Assembly (NCBI RefSeq): GCF_900101265.1
Contig: NZ_FMZS01000001.1
Location: forward strand, 682,001 to 746,000
Direction: 5' to 3'
DNA: 64,000 nucleotides
Source: Massilia sp. PDC64
GTDB lineage: Bacteria; Pseudomonadota; Gammaproteobacteria; Burkholderiales; Burkholderiaceae_D
The notes below the pieces were generated by a model, which saw only the letters and a list, made by a program, of their open reading frames with translations, had not been told where the DNA came from and made no database searches. Within the stretch, counting starts at the first letter, position 1, and the number at the start of each line of letters is the position of its first letter. Shown here piece after piece: positions 25,505-37,269 of the stretch. Made by a program: the position numbers and the translations under genes.

Positions 25505-25975
25505 ATGCAGTTGTTCATCGTCGCGGTCGGCCACAAGATGCCGGCCTGGATCGAGACTGGCTTCGCGGAATACGTGAAGCGGATGCCCCCGGAGCTGCGC
25601 ATCGTGCTGAAGGAAGTGAAACCGGTCGAACGGTCCGGCAGCAAGACGGCGGCCACCGCGATGGCGCTCGAACGGGAGCGCATCGAGGCCGTGCTGCCGA
25701 AAGGCGTGCGCATCGTCGCCCTCGACGAGCGCGGCAAGGATCTCACCAGTGTGGGCCTGTCGCAGCAATTACAGGCCTGGCAACAGGACGGGCGCGATGT
25801 CGCCTTCCTGATCGGCGGGGCCGACGGCCTCGATCCGGAACTCAAGGCGCGCGCGGACGGTCTGATCCGCATCTCCAGCATGACGCTGCCGCACGGTATC
25901 GTGCGCGTGATGCTGGCAGAACAGCTATATCGTGCCTGGTCCATCACCCAGAACCACCCCTACCATCGGGTATGA
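25505..25975 (+). CDS. rlmH: 23S rRNA (pseudouridine1915-N3)-methyltransferase
   Basis: A 156-residue SPOUT-class methyltransferase, the usual length (E. coli 155). It methylates pseudouridine 1915 in helix 69 of 23S rRNA on assembled ribosomes. The knot region contains [18 protein letters not shown] and the C-terminus ends [20 protein letters not shown] then HPYHRV, which is nearly invariant in RlmH. It sits six bases after rsfS, another ribosome-associated factor. Confidence 0.98.
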   Translation: MQLFIVAVGHKMPAWIETGFAEYVKRMPPELRIVLKEVKPVERSGSKTAATAMALERERIEAVLPKGVRIVALDERGKDLTSVGLSQQLQAWQQDGRDVAFLIGGADGLDPELKARADGLIRISSMTLPHGIVRVMLAEQLYRAWSITQNHPYHRV

Positions 25976-25979
25976 GCCG

Positions 25980-26600
25980 ATGAAACAGCCCGACAAGAAA
26001 ATCTACCTCGCCTCCAAGAGCCCGCGCCGCCGCGAACTGCTGCGCCAGGTCGGCATCGATTTCGACATCCTGAGCCTGCGCTCCGACCCGGCACGCGGCA
26101 TCGACGTCAGCGAAGACACGTTCGCGGGCGAGCCCGCGCAGGATTACGTGGCCCGGGTGGCGCGCGAAAAAGGCGCGTTCGCGTGGAACGTGCTGCACAT
26201 GCGCCGCATGCCGCTGCGCCCCGTGCTGTCGGCCGACACGACCGTCACCATCGACGGCGAGATCCTCGGCAAGCCGGCCGACCCGAAGGAAGCGTATGCG
26301 ATGCTCGAACGCCTGTCGGGCCGCACGCACCAGGTGCTGACGTCCGTCGCCCTGCACTACACGGACGTGTTCGAGCAGGTGACGCAGGTGTCGAACGTGC
26401 GCTTCGCGCAGCTCACGCCGGCAGCGATCCGCGCGTACTGCGCGACGCCGGAACCCTACGACAAGGCCGGCGCCTACGGCATCCAGGGCCTTGCCGCCCT
26501 GTTCATCGAGCATATCGAAGGCAGCCATTCCGGCATCATGGGCTTGCCCGTGTTCGAGACGGCGCAGTTATTGCAGAAAGCGGGCGTCAGCGCTTTGTAA
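25980..26600 (+). CDS. maf: Maf-family nucleoside triphosphate pyrophosphatase
   Basis: A 206-residue house-cleaning enzyme that hydrolyses non-canonical or pyrimidine NTPs to the monophosphates. The motifs are YLASKSPRRRELLRQVGI at the N-terminus, SADTTVTIDGEILGKP in the middle, and AYGIQGLAALFIEHIEGSHSGIMGLP near the end. The SPRRRELL version points to the dTTP/UTP-type (YhdE-like) rather than the YceF-like subgroup. The start is four bases past the rlmH stop. Confidence 0.95.
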   Translation: MKQPDKKIYLASKSPRRRELLRQVGIDFDILSLRSDPARGIDVSEDTFAGEPAQDYVARVAREKGAFAWNVLHMRRMPLRPVLSADTTVTIDGEILGKPADPKEAYAMLERLSGRTHQVLTSVALHYTDVFEQVTQVSNVRFAQLTPAAIRAYCATPEPYDKAGAYGIQGLAALFIEHIEGSHSGIMGLPVFETAQLLQKAGVSAL

Positions 26601-26653
26601 GGTAGTCACAGCGTGTATGATGTGACTCTGAACAACATTCGCGCCCCGGCCTC

Positions 26654-28129
26654 ATGACTGAAGACATCCTGATCAACATCACCCCCCAGGAAACGCGCGT
26701 CGCGCTGGTGGTTCAGGGTGCCGTACAAGAGCTGCACATCGAGCGTACGCTCACCCGCGGCCTCGCGGGCAATGTCTATCTCGGCAAGGTCGTGCGGGTA
26801 CTCCCAGGCATGCAGTCGGCCTTCATCGACATCGGCCTCGAACGCGCCGCCTTCCTGCACGTGGCCGACATCTGGGAAGCCCGGCCGCACGACGGCGCCA
26901 ACGGCAGCAGCAGTGCGCCCCCGACACCCATCGAAAAAATCCTGTTCGACGGCCAGGTGCTGACCGTCCAGGTGATCAAGGACCCGATCGGCACCAAGGG
27001 CGCGCGCCTGTCCACGCAGATCTCGATCGCGGGCCGCATGCTCGTCTACCTGCCGCAGGACAAGCACATCGGCATCTCGCAGAAGATCGAGAAGGAATCG
27101 GAGCGCGAAGCCCTGCGCGCGCGTCTCGCGGGCCTCCTGCCGCCGGACGAGAAAGGGGGCTACATCGTGCGCACGCAGGCCGAGGACGCGTCCGACGCCG
27201 ACCTCGCCGCCGACATCGACTACCTGCGCAAGACGTGGGGCGCGATCACGAAGGGCGCGCGCACGCGTCCCGCGACGAGCCTGCTGTACCAGGACCTGAG
27301 CCTGGCCCAGCGCGTACTGCGCGACTTCGTGCACGACGAGACGGCCGCGATCCTCGTCGACTCGCGCGAGAACTACGTGAAACTGGTCGAATTCGCCCAG
27401 GTGTACACACCCAGCGTGCTGTCGCGCCTGCAGCACTACACGGGCGAGCGTCCGCTGTTCGACCTGTACGGCGTCGAGGAAGAGATCCTGCGCGCGCTGG
27501 GCCGGCGCGTGGACCTGAAATCCGGCGGCTACCTGATCGTCGACCAGACCGAGGCGATGACGACCATCGACGTCAATACGGGCGGCTTCGTCGGCGGACG
27601 CAACTTTGCCGACACGATCTTCAAGACGAATCTGGAAGCGGCCCACGCCATCGCGCGCCAGCTGCGGCTGCGCAACCTGGGCGGCATCATCATCCTCGAC
27701 TTCATCGACATGGAGAACAACGAGCACCGCAACGCCGTCCTCGCGGAGCTCAAGAAGACGCTGTCGCGCGACCGCACGAAGGTGTCCGTGAGCGGCTTCT
27801 CGGCGCTGGGCCTCGTCGAAATGACGAGGAAGCGCACGCGCGAATCGCTGGCCCACATCCTGTGCGAGCCCTGCCCCGCCTGCGGCGGCAAGGGGCAGGT
27901 CAAAACGAGCAGGACGATCTGCTACGAAATCCTGCGCGAACTGCTGCGCGAAGCCAAGCAGTTCAACCCGCGCGAATTCCGCATCGTCGCGTCGCAGGAA
28001 GTGATCGACCTGTTCCTCGAGGAAGAATCGCAGCACCTGGCCATGCTGGGTGATTTCATCGGCAAGAAGATCTCGCTGCAGGTCGAGCGGGGTTATCACC
28101 AGGAACAATACGACGTCATCCTGATGTGA
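26654..28129 (+). CDS. rng: Ribonuclease G
   Basis: A 491-residue endoribonuclease of the RNase E/G family that matures the 5' end of 16S rRNA and acts in mRNA decay. It begins MTEDILINITPQETRVA, with an inserted S1 domain at about 35-125 (GNVYLGKVVRVLPGMQSAFIDIG). The catalytic DNase I-like region has TIDVNTGGFVGG and IIILDFIDME. The zinc-link motif CPACGGKG near residue 415 supports dimerisation. There is no long C-terminal scaffold, so this is RNase G and not RNase E. It closes the conserved operon. Confidence 0.97.
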   Translation: MTEDILINITPQETRVALVVQGAVQELHIERTLTRGLAGNVYLGKVVRVLPGMQSAFIDIGLERAAFLHVADIWEARPHDGANGSSSAPPTPIEKILFDGQVLTVQVIKDPIGTKGARLSTQISIAGRMLVYLPQDKHIGISQKIEKESEREALRARLAGLLPPDEKGGYIVRTQAEDASDADLAADIDYLRKTWGAITKGARTRPATSLLYQDLSLAQRVLRDFVHDETAAILVDSRENYVKLVEFAQVYTPSVLSRLQHYTGERPLFDLYGVEEEILRALGRRVDLKSGGYLIVDQTEAMTTIDVNTGGFVGGRNFADTIFKTNLEAAHAIARQLRLRNLGGIIILDFIDMENNEHRNAVLAELKKTLSRDRTKVSVSGFSALGLVEMTRKRTRESLAHILCEPCPACGGKGQVKTSRTICYEILRELLREAKQFNPREFRIVASQEVIDLFLEEESQHLAMLGDFIGKKISLQVERGYHQEQYDVILM

Positions 28130-28415
28130 AATTTTTGCACCAGTTTCGCCGTTTGACGGACAAGGATTTGTCATCCTGTTCAGTTCATGTTGCTCGCACA
28201 GGACAATGCGTCTAAAAATATGGCCAGGGGCAACGCAGTGTCCCGGTTTGGACTACAATTCGAGACAATTTGTTGAAGATTTCGAGAGTTGGCGGTAGTG
28301 TGCATGCCCACCACGCAGATGCGCAGCCAGCCGACCGGTTAGCGCTGCTGATCGCAGACCCTGATACACCGCTGGCGGCGTCGGACAACAACTGGCAGGC
28401 GACCCGTAAGAGACA

Positions 28416-29519
28416 ATGAACGTACCCCTCATTCCTTCCGATCTGCTGAAGAAATCGGACAAGATCCTGTTCATCGCCCACCTGGCGTTGGGCGACTACA
28501 CCTATTTGCAGAACTGCTTCCAGGCGTTCGCGCGCGCCTACCCGCACCTGAAACTGCACCTGTGGGTGGATGAAGTGCGCCGCACGAGCGACGCGTCGCA
28601 GTGGCCGCACCTGAAAAAGAACGTCCTGTACGACTGGCTCGACGCCTGCGACTTCATCGAGAAGGTCTACAAGCAGAACTATTCGCCGGAGTTGTTCCAG
28701 GCGTCCATCCAGGAAGCGCAACAGGAACACTATCCCATCGTCGTCTCGCTGGGCACGCTGCGCCCCCACTTCTATGCCGACCTCGCGCGCGAGATCAGCC
28801 CGGACGGCTTCGTCTTCGGCCTGAAGAAGCCGCACGGCCTGCAGGGCCTGCTCCACTGGTTCAGCTACCGCAAGCTGGACGCGAGCCTCGACCCGGACGT
28901 GGCCGACCGCGCGGCCGCGCCGCACATCAGCGACGTGCATGCGGAATGGTTCCGCCAGCTGGCCGGCGTCGAGATTCCGCCGGCCGGGCGCATCCCGTTC
29001 GTGCACATCCCCGGGCAGTTCGTCGAGGGCGCGAAGGCGCGCCTGCGCGAATGGGGCTTCGACGGCCGCCAGGGCAAGCTCGTGTTCATCAACCCGTTCG
29101 CCAAGACGCGCAAGCGCTGCTGGCCCGTCGAGCGCGTGGCCGAACTGATCACGACGATGCGCGCCCAGCCGGAATGGCGCGACGCCTGCTTCATCGTCAA
29201 CGCGGTGCCGCAGGAAGTGGACAACGTGAAGGCCATGCTGGCACGCCGCCAGCTCGACCGCACGGAACTGTTCAGCGCCAACGAAAACTTCTTCCAGCTG
29301 CCCGCGATGCTGGCGCAGTGCGACCTGATCGTGTCGGTGGAAACTGCCGTGATGCACCTGGCGAACGCCGTCGGCGTGCCGGTCGTCGCGCTGATGCGCC
29401 AGAAGACGCCGGAATGGGCGCCGGTCGACAAGGCCAATTCCACCGTCATCACGGCGGACCAGAGACGGGATTGGGTGAAGGCGATCCCGGTCGACGCGGT
29501 GATGCACGCGTTGGCGTAA
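28416..29519 (+). CDS. Glycosyltransferase family 9 (heptosyltransferase-like)
   Basis: A 367-residue protein with a GT-B fold pattern. The N-terminal ILFIAHLALGDYTYLQNCF and the C-terminal VSVETAVMHLANAVGVPVVAL match the GT9 heptosyltransferase family (the equivalent of the SDSGLMH block, with a Glu in place of Asp). A middle motif, VFINPFAKTRKRCWPVERVAEL, corresponds to the P-x-A/G-x-x-x-x-K-x-W block for nucleotide-sugar. It is not close enough to waaC or waaF to name. It stands alone, with 286 bases of non-coding sequence upstream, and could act in LPS core or another glycan. Confidence 0.82.
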   Translation: MNVPLIPSDLLKKSDKILFIAHLALGDYTYLQNCFQAFARAYPHLKLHLWVDEVRRTSDASQWPHLKKNVLYDWLDACDFIEKVYKQNYSPELFQASIQEAQQEHYPIVVSLGTLRPHFYADLAREISPDGFVFGLKKPHGLQGLLHWFSYRKLDASLDPDVADRAAAPHISDVHAEWFRQLAGVEIPPAGRIPFVHIPGQFVEGAKARLREWGFDGRQGKLVFINPFAKTRKRCWPVERVAELITTMRAQPEWRDACFIVNAVPQEVDNVKAMLARRQLDRTELFSANENFFQLPAMLAQCDLIVSVETAVMHLANAVGVPVVALMRQKTPEWAPVDKANSTVITADQRRDWVKAIPVDAVMHALA

Positions 29520-29523
29520 AGAC

Positions 29524-29546
29524 AAAGGGCCGCGGTTGCGGCCCTT
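29524..29546. terminator. Intrinsic terminator between GT9 and tupA
   Basis: AAGGGCCGC and GCGGCCCTT flank a GGTT loop. A weak T-rich tail follows on the plus strand and TTT on the minus strand, so it can serve both convergent genes. Confidence 0.75.
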
Positions 29547-29551
29547 GTGTT

Positions 29552-30361
29552 TTATTTCGCGGACGGAAAGAACAGCTGCTCCCCGGCCGGCTTGAACGAC
29601 GCAATCTTCGCCTGCCCCTCCGGCGACGTGATCCAGTCGATCAGCGCCTTCGCGCCCTTGTAGTTGATCCCTTTATGCTTCTCGGGGTTCACCGCGATGA
29701 TCCCGTACGGATTGAACATGCGCTTGTCGCCCTCGACGAGGATGGCCAGCCCCGTCTTCGCCTTGTATGCGCCGTACGTCGCGCGGTCCGTCAGCGTGTA
29801 CGCGCCCATTTCCGCCGCCATGTTCAGCACCTCGCCCATGCCCAGGCCGGCGTTGACGTAGTTGCTCCCGGCCGGCTTCGTGCCGGCCTGCTGCCAGTAG
29901 CCCTTCTCCATCACGTCCGTGCCCGAATTGTCGCCGCGCGAGATGAATTTCACGTTGGCCGCCGCGATCTTCTTGAACGCCGCGATGACGTCGTGGCTGC
30001 CCTTCACGCCCGCGGGATCGGCCGTCGGTCCCGCGACAATGAAGTCGTTGTACATGACGTCACGACGGTCGATGCCCCAGCCCTCGGCTACGAATTTATC
30101 CTCGAGCGCGCGCGCGTGAACGAGCGTCACGTCGACGTCGCCGTTCTTGCCCAGCTCCAGCGCCTTGCCGGTGCCCACCGAGATCACGTTGACCTTGATG
30201 CCCGTCTTCGCTTCGAACGCGGGCAACAGATAGCCCAGCAGGCCCGAGTTCTCGGTGCTGGTCGTCGTGGACAGGCGCAGCACCTTGTCCGACTGCGCAT
30301 GGGCGAACGGCGTGGCGACGGTGAGACAGGCGATGAAGCCGAGGATGGAACGACGTTGCAT
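29552..30361 (-). CDS. tupA: Tungstate ABC transporter substrate-binding protein (TupA-like)
   Basis: A 269-residue periplasmic protein with signal peptide ending AHA. The mature N-terminus LRLSTTTSTENSGLLGYLLP is the TupA signature (TTTST..SGLL) that coordinates tungstate; ModA molybdate-binding proteins do not have it. Further blocks are VGTGKALELGKNGDVDVTLVHA and FISRGDNSGTDVMEKGYW. It is the last gene of the formate dehydrogenase operon, eight bases after tupC. TupA-type proteins usually favour tungstate over molybdate, though some bind both. Confidence 0.9.
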   Translation of the reverse strand: MQRRSILGFIACLTVATPFAHAQSDKVLRLSTTTSTENSGLLGYLLPAFEAKTGIKVNVISVGTGKALELGKNGDVDVTLVHARALEDKFVAEGWGIDRRDVMYNDFIVAGPTADPAGVKGSHDVIAAFKKIAAANVKFISRGDNSGTDVMEKGYWQQAGTKPAGSNYVNAGLGMGEVLNMAAEMGAYTLTDRATYGAYKAKTGLAILVEGDKRMFNPYGIIAVNPEKHKGINYKGAKALIDWITSPEGQAKIASFKPAGEQLFFPSAK

Positions 30362-30369
30362 GGATTCTC

Positions 30370-31101
30370 CTAGCGATATTCGAGATGGCCGTCGCGCAGC
30401 TTGAGCCGCTGCACGCCGGGCAGGTTGATCAGGTCGCGGTCGTGGCAGGCGATGATGACACTGCTCCCCGCTTCGATCATGGTCGGGATCAGGGCGATCA
30501 CCTGTTCGCGCGCGGCGCCGTCCAGGTTCGCCGTCGGCTCGTCCAGCAGCAGCAGGCGCGGCGCCAGCACCTTCGCGCGCGCGAGCGCCACGCGCTGCTT
30601 TTCGCCGCCCGACAGCCGGGTCGGGTCCGTGTCGCGCAGGTGCGTCACGCCGGCCCAGGCCATCGCCTCTTCCACGACGGGCCGCACGGCCTCGGGCTTC
30701 TCGCCGCGTACGACGAGGCCGTAGCCGATGTTGTCCGCGACGCTCGTCGAGAACAGGATCGGGTGCTGGTGCACGTAGACGATGGCCCGGCGCAGCGCGC
30801 GCGGGTACGGATGCACGCGCAGGACGTCCTCGCCGGCGAAGCGCAGGCTGTCGATCTCGGCCCGCTCCAGGCCGCCCAGCACGCGCAGCAAGGTGCTCTT
30901 GCCCGCGCCGTTCATCCCCGTCAGCACGTAGGCGCTGTGCGTGGCGATCTCGAGCCGGTCGATGTCGAACAGCAGCCGGTCGCCATGGCGCTTGCGCAGG
31001 CCGCGCACGCCCAGCAGGGCCTTGCGGCGCTCGTCGCGCTGCTTCATGTTTTCGTTCTCGTAGACGGCCGCCGAAATCTGCGAATGGATGCTGATGCTCA
31101 T
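30370..31101 (-). CDS. tupC: Tungstate ABC transporter ATP-binding protein (TupC-like)
   Basis: A 243-residue ATPase. The Walker A motif GMNGAGKST, signature LSGGEKQRVALARA and Walker B LLLLDEPTANLD are all present. An N-terminal stretch of about 30 residues precedes the conserved domain; MKQRDERRK inside it is a possible alternative start, but the ATG used here overlaps the permease stop as ATGA. It should power TupB for oxyanion import. There is no C-terminal molybdate-binding (MOP) domain such as ModC has. Confidence 0.9.
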   Translation of the reverse strand: MSISIHSQISAAVYENENMKQRDERRKALLGVRGLRKRHGDRLLFDIDRLEIATHSAYVLTGMNGAGKSTLLRVLGGLERAEIDSLRFAGEDVLRVHPYPRALRRAIVYVHQHPILFSTSVADNIGYGLVVRGEKPEAVRPVVEEAMAWAGVTHLRDTDPTRLSGGEKQRVALARAKVLAPRLLLLDEPTANLDGAAREQVIALIPTMIEAGSSVIIACHDRDLINLPGVQRLKLRDGHLEYR

Positions 31102-31808
31102 GCGCGCTCCCGGATCGTATGGGCGTCGCCCTGCAGCAGCATCAGCGCGCCGTTCATCAGCAGCGCGATCGACACGAGCACGATGCCGAGCGCGATGCCC
31201 TGGGCGAACTCGCCCTTGCTCGTCTCCAGCGCGATGGCGGTCGTGATCGTGCGCGTCTCGCCTTCGATATTCCCGCCCACCATCAGCGCGCAACCCACTT
31301 CCGAGATCACGCGGCCGAAGCCGGACAGGACGGCCGCCATCACGCCGAATCTCGCCTCGTACAGCACGCGCACCATCACCTGCATGGGCGATGCACCCAG
31401 CGCGATCGCGGTCTCGGCGTAGCGCGGATCGAGCCCCTGCACGGCCGCCAGCGTGAACGCGAGCAGCACGGGCAGCGCGACGACGCACTGGCCGAACACG
31501 ATGCCGGGCTGAGAGAACAGCCATTGCAGGCCGCCCAGCGGCCCGTGGCGCGACAGCAGCAGGTACAGCAGGAGGCCGATCAGGACGGTCGGCAGCGACA
31601 GCGCCGCCTGCGCCAGCCAGATGACGATGCGCCGCCCGCGGAACTTGCGCATGGCGACGACGTAGCCGATCAGGATGGCGGGCGGCGTGGCCAGCAGCAA
31701 GCCGACGATGCTCGTCTTGAGCGACACCCAGACGATGCGCCACAGGTCCGGATCCCCCGTGAACAGCAGCGCGAACGCGCGCGCGACGGCGTCGGCGATA
31801 TCATTCAT
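31098..31808 (-). CDS. tupB: Tungstate ABC transporter permease (TupB-like)
   Basis: A 236-residue inner-membrane permease with about six helices. The EAA loop is ETAIALGASPMQVMVRVLYEAR, where the permease contacts the ATPase. A conserved GRVISEVGCALMVGGNIEGETRTI segment is characteristic of TupB-like proteins. Start and stop overlap both neighbours by four bases (ATGA), tying it to fdhD on one side and tupC on the other. Confidence 0.92.
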   Translation of the reverse strand: MNDIADAVARAFALLFTGDPDLWRIVWVSLKTSIVGLLLATPPAILIGYVVAMRKFRGRRIVIWLAQAALSLPTVLIGLLLYLLLSRHGPLGGLQWLFSQPGIVFGQCVVALPVLLAFTLAAVQGLDPRYAETAIALGASPMQVMVRVLYEARFGVMAAVLSGFGRVISEVGCALMVGGNIEGETRTITTAIALETSKGEFAQGIALGIVLVSIALLMNGALMLLQGDAHTIRERA

Positions 31809-32683
31809 GCCGTTCGCAGCGTGCGCGCCGTCTCCAGCGCGGCCAGCCAGTCCGGCTCGAACACGAGGCGCTCTTCGCCGGACAACAGCAGGAAATGATG
31901 GCCACTGCAGCGGGCGAGCAGCGACATGCCGACCTGCTCCGCCACCGCATGGCCCATCTGCGTCGTGCCGGAGCGCGACAGCAGGAACGGGATGCCCATC
32001 TGCGCCCCCTTGATGACCATTTCGGACGTCAGCCGTCCCGTCGTGTAGAAGACCTTGTCGGCACCCTCCGTCCCCTCCAGCCACATCAGGCCGGCGATGG
32101 CGTCGACGGCATTGTGGCGGCCGACGTCCTCGATGAACCACAGCAGTTCGCCGTCGTGCGTGAACAGCGCGCAGCCGTGCACGGAACCGGCCTGTTTGTA
32201 CACGGATTGCTGGGTGCGCACCGTCTCGACGATGCGGTGCACGACGGACTGGCGCAGGCGCGCCTCCGGTGGCAGCACGATGCGGTCGACCTCGTCCATC
32301 AGCCCGCCGAACACGGAGCCCTGGCCGCAACCGGTCGTGACGACTTTCTTCGCCGTGCGTGCCTCGACGTCCTGGATGCCGCCGCGCGTGACGACGGCCA
32401 CGGCATCCACGGACCAGTCGACCTGCACGGACACGATGTCTTCCAGCGACCTCACGAGGCGCTGGTTGCGCAGGTAACCCAGGGTGAGCGCTTCCGGCGC
32501 CGCGCCCAGCGTCATCAGGGTAACGAGCTCGCGCTTGTCCACGTAGACCGTCAGCGGGCGCTCGGCCGGGATGTGGAGCGTTTCGCGGCGCCCGCGCTCG
32601 TCGATGGCCGTCACGGGATGCGTGAGGCCGGCACTGGCCTGGGACAGTTCAGGGCGATAAGAGGATGTGATGCGAGATGTCAT
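31805..32683 (-). CDS. fdhD: Formate dehydrogenase accessory sulfurtransferase FdhD
   Basis: A 292-residue protein that carries sulfur from a cysteine desulfurase to the metal cofactor of formate dehydrogenase, which is needed for its activity. The reactive Cys lies in TTGCGQGSVFGG at C119. E. coli FdhD has a CxxC here; only the first Cys is present, as in a subgroup of FdhD proteins. Other blocks are DVGRHNAVDAIAG and TGRLTSEMVIKGAQMGIPFLLSRS. It overlaps fdsA and tupB by four bases each. Confidence 0.95.
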   Translation of the reverse strand: MTSRITSSYRPELSQASAGLTHPVTAIDERGRRETLHIPAERPLTVYVDKRELVTLMTLGAAPEALTLGYLRNQRLVRSLEDIVSVQVDWSVDAVAVVTRGGIQDVEARTAKKVVTTGCGQGSVFGGLMDEVDRIVLPPEARLRQSVVHRIVETVRTQQSVYKQAGSVHGCALFTHDGELLWFIEDVGRHNAVDAIAGLMWLEGTEGADKVFYTTGRLTSEMVIKGAQMGIPFLLSRSGTTQMGHAVAEQVGMSLLARCSGHHFLLLSGEERLVFEPDWLAALETARTLRTA

Positions 32684-35462
32684 GCTTGCAATTCTGCCAC
32701 GTCCCCCAAAATCTGGCCGCCACCGTAGGAACCCGGGTGCGCGACCTCGCCGCCCAGCCGCACGCGCACGGCGCAGTACTTGAATTCCGGGATCTTGCCG
32801 AACGGGTCCAGCGCCGCATTCGTCAGCCGGTTGATGGCCGCCTCGTAATAGCAGAACGGGACGAACACGGCCCCGCGCGGCGTGCCGTCGTCGGCCCGGG
32901 CATACAGCGCCACCTCGCCGCGGCGCGACGCGATCGTGATCACGTCGCCCGGCCGCCCGCCCAGCGCTTCCAGGTCGAGCGGGTGCACGAGCGCGACGGG
33001 ATCCGGCTCCAGCGCGTCCAGCACGCCGGCGCGGCGCGTCATGCTGCCCGTGTGCCAGTGCTCGAGCTGGCGGCCCGTGATCAGCACGACGGGGTACTCG
33101 GTGTCGGGCCGCTCGTCGGCCGGGATGATGTCGGCGGGGACGAAGCGCGCGCGGCCGCCTTCGCGCGGAAACGCCCGCGTAAAGACGACGGGCTCGCCCG
33201 GATCGCCCGGCGCGCGGCACGGGTACGTGACGGCACCGTCGCGCTCCAGGCGGTTCCACGTGATGCCGGCGATGCTGGGCATCAGCTGCCGCATCTCGTC
33301 GAACACGGCGGCCGGTCCCGCATCATCCCAGGCCAGGCCGAGACGGCGCGCCATCTGCTGGACGATCCACAGGTCCTGGCGCGCATCGCCCGGCGGATCC
33401 AGCGCCTGGCGGCCCAGCTGCACGACGCGGTCCGTGTTCGTGAACGTGCCCGTCTTTTCCGCGAAGGCGGACGCGGGCAGGATCACGTCGGCCAGGTACG
33501 CCGTCTCGGTGAGGAAGATGTCCTGCACGACGAGGTGTTCCAGTGCCGCCAGCGCTTCCCGCGCGTGGTTCGCATCGGGGTCGGACATGGCAGGGTTCTC
33601 GCCCATGATGTACATCCCCTTGATACCTCCGGCGAGGATGTCGTCCATGATCTCGACGACCGTCAGGCCCGGTTTGCCGTCCAGGGACGTGCCCCACGCG
33701 GCCTCGAATTTCGCCTGCGCGGACGGGTCGTCCACGCGCCGGTAATCGGGATACATCATCGGAATGAGGCCCGCGTCCGACGCGCCCTGCACATTGTTCT
33801 GCCCGCGCAGCGGATGCAGGCCCGTGCCGGGACGGCCGATCTGGCCCGTCATCAGCGCGAGCGCGATGAGGCAGCGCGCATTGTCCGTACCGTGCACGTG
33901 CTGCGAGATGCCCATGCCCCACAGGATCATCGATCCCTTCGACTTCGCATACAGCCGCGCCACGTAGCGGATCGTCTCCGCATCGATGCCGCAGATGGGC
34001 GCCATCGCTTCCGGGCTGTAGTGCGCCACGTTCGCGGCCAGCGCGTCGTAACCGCTCGTGCGGTCGGCGATGAACGCCGCATCGACGAGGCCCTCTTCCA
34101 CGATCGTATGCATCATCGCGTTCAGCAGCGCCACGTCTGTGTCCGGCTTGAACTGCAGGAAGCGGTGCGCGTGGCGCGCGAGATCGGAGCGGCGCGGGTC
34201 CGCGACGATCAGTTTTACACCCGTGCGCGCGGCATTCTTCATCCACGTGGCGGCGACGGGGTGGTTGACGGTGGGGTTGGCGCCGATGACGAGCACGACC
34301 TCGGCCCGCGTCACGTCCATCACGGGGTTCGACACGGCGCCCGAGCCGATTCCCTCCAGCAGCGCGGCGACGGAGGACGCGTGGCACAGCCGCGTGCAAT
34401 GGTCGACGTTGTTGCTGCCGAAGCCCGTGCGCACGAGCTTCTGGAACAGATACGCTTCCTCGTTGCTGCCCTTGGCCGAGCCGAAGCCAGCGAGCGCCCG
34501 CCCGCCGTGCGCGGCGCGGATGCGCGCAAGGCCGCCACCGGCAGCTTCCAGCGCCTCTTCCCACGTCGCTTCGCGGAACACGTCCAGCACACGGGCGGGG
34601 TCCATCGTGAATTCGCCGTTCTTCGGCACGCCCTCGCGCCGGATCAGCGGCGTCGTGAGGCGTTGCGGATGGTGCGCGTAGTCGTAGCCGTAGCGGCCCT
34701 TCACGCACAGGCGGCCGTGGTTCGCGGGACCGTCGCGGCCCTCCACGCGCACGATGCGGTTGTCCTTCACGTGGTACGTCAGCTGGCAGCCCACGCCGCA
34801 GTACGGGCACACGGAATCGACCTGCTTGTCGGGCACGGCGAGTGCCGCACCGCGCGCGGGCGCCAGCGCCCCCGTCGGGCAGGCCTGCACGCATTCGCCG
34901 CAAGCCACGCACGTCGAGGCGCCCATAGCATCGCCCTGGTCGAACACGATGCGCGCGTTCTCGCCCCGGCCCGCGAGGCCGATCACGTCGTTGACCTGCT
35001 CGTCGCGGCAGGCGCGCACGCAGCGTGTGCACTGGATGCAGGCGTCGAGGTTCACGTCGATGGCGGCGTGGCTCGCGTCGGGCGGCGGCACCGCGCGCGT
35101 GGCGGGGAAGCGCGATCTGCCCACGCCCAGTTTATTGGCCCACTGCGCAACCTCGTCCTCGCGCGTGCGGGCCGTATCCGGCAAGTCGGACAGCAGCAGT
35201 TCCAGCACCATTTTGCGCGCCGCGACGGCCCGGCCGCTGTCCGTGCGCACCTTCATGCCGGGCGCCGGATAGCGGCAGCACGACGGCGCCAGCGTGCGTT
35301 CGCCCTCCACGTCGACGACGCAGGCGCGGCAGTTACCGGCCGGCTCCAGCCCATCCTTGTGGCACAGGTGCGGCAGGGCGATGCCGGCGCGGGCCGCCGC
35401 ATCGAACAGCGTCTCGAACGGTCGGACCTCGACCGTGTGGCCGTCGATGTCGAACGTCTCAT

Positions 35463-35466
<4 letters not shown>
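32680..35466 (-). CDS. fdsA: NAD-dependent formate dehydrogenase catalytic (alpha) subunit
   Basis: A 928-residue molybdopterin enzyme that oxidises formate to CO2. Domains in order: an N-terminal [2Fe-2S] ferredoxin (C35, C46, C49, C63); two [4Fe-4S] clusters (C143, C146, C149, C153 and C186, C189, C192, C196); the catalytic domain with its own [4Fe-4S] motif (C220, C223, C227, C254); and the active-site block HCTRLCH, where C361 takes the place of selenocysteine. The C-terminal fold (about 770-910) binds the pterin cofactor. I do not see the HxxxCxxC cluster that usually lies between the [2Fe-2S] domain and the 2[4Fe-4S] pair in NuoG-like FdsA. The metal could be Mo or W; the linked tungstate transporter favours W. 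ATGA overlaps on both sides. Confidence 0.95.
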
Positions 35467-37190
<1,724 letters not shown>

Positions 37191-37269
37191 GTCTCCTCCT
37201 GTGCGGATGAATTTCTGAAATAATATACCGTTGGAAACTCAAGGGCGCGTCCGCGTCCCGAAGCATTAG

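Noticed and set aside
28130..28415. Possible small RNA or riboswitch upstream of the GT9 gene
   Set aside because: A TACAAT box is visible but no stable or known structure; nothing beyond an ordinary promoter region can be supported.
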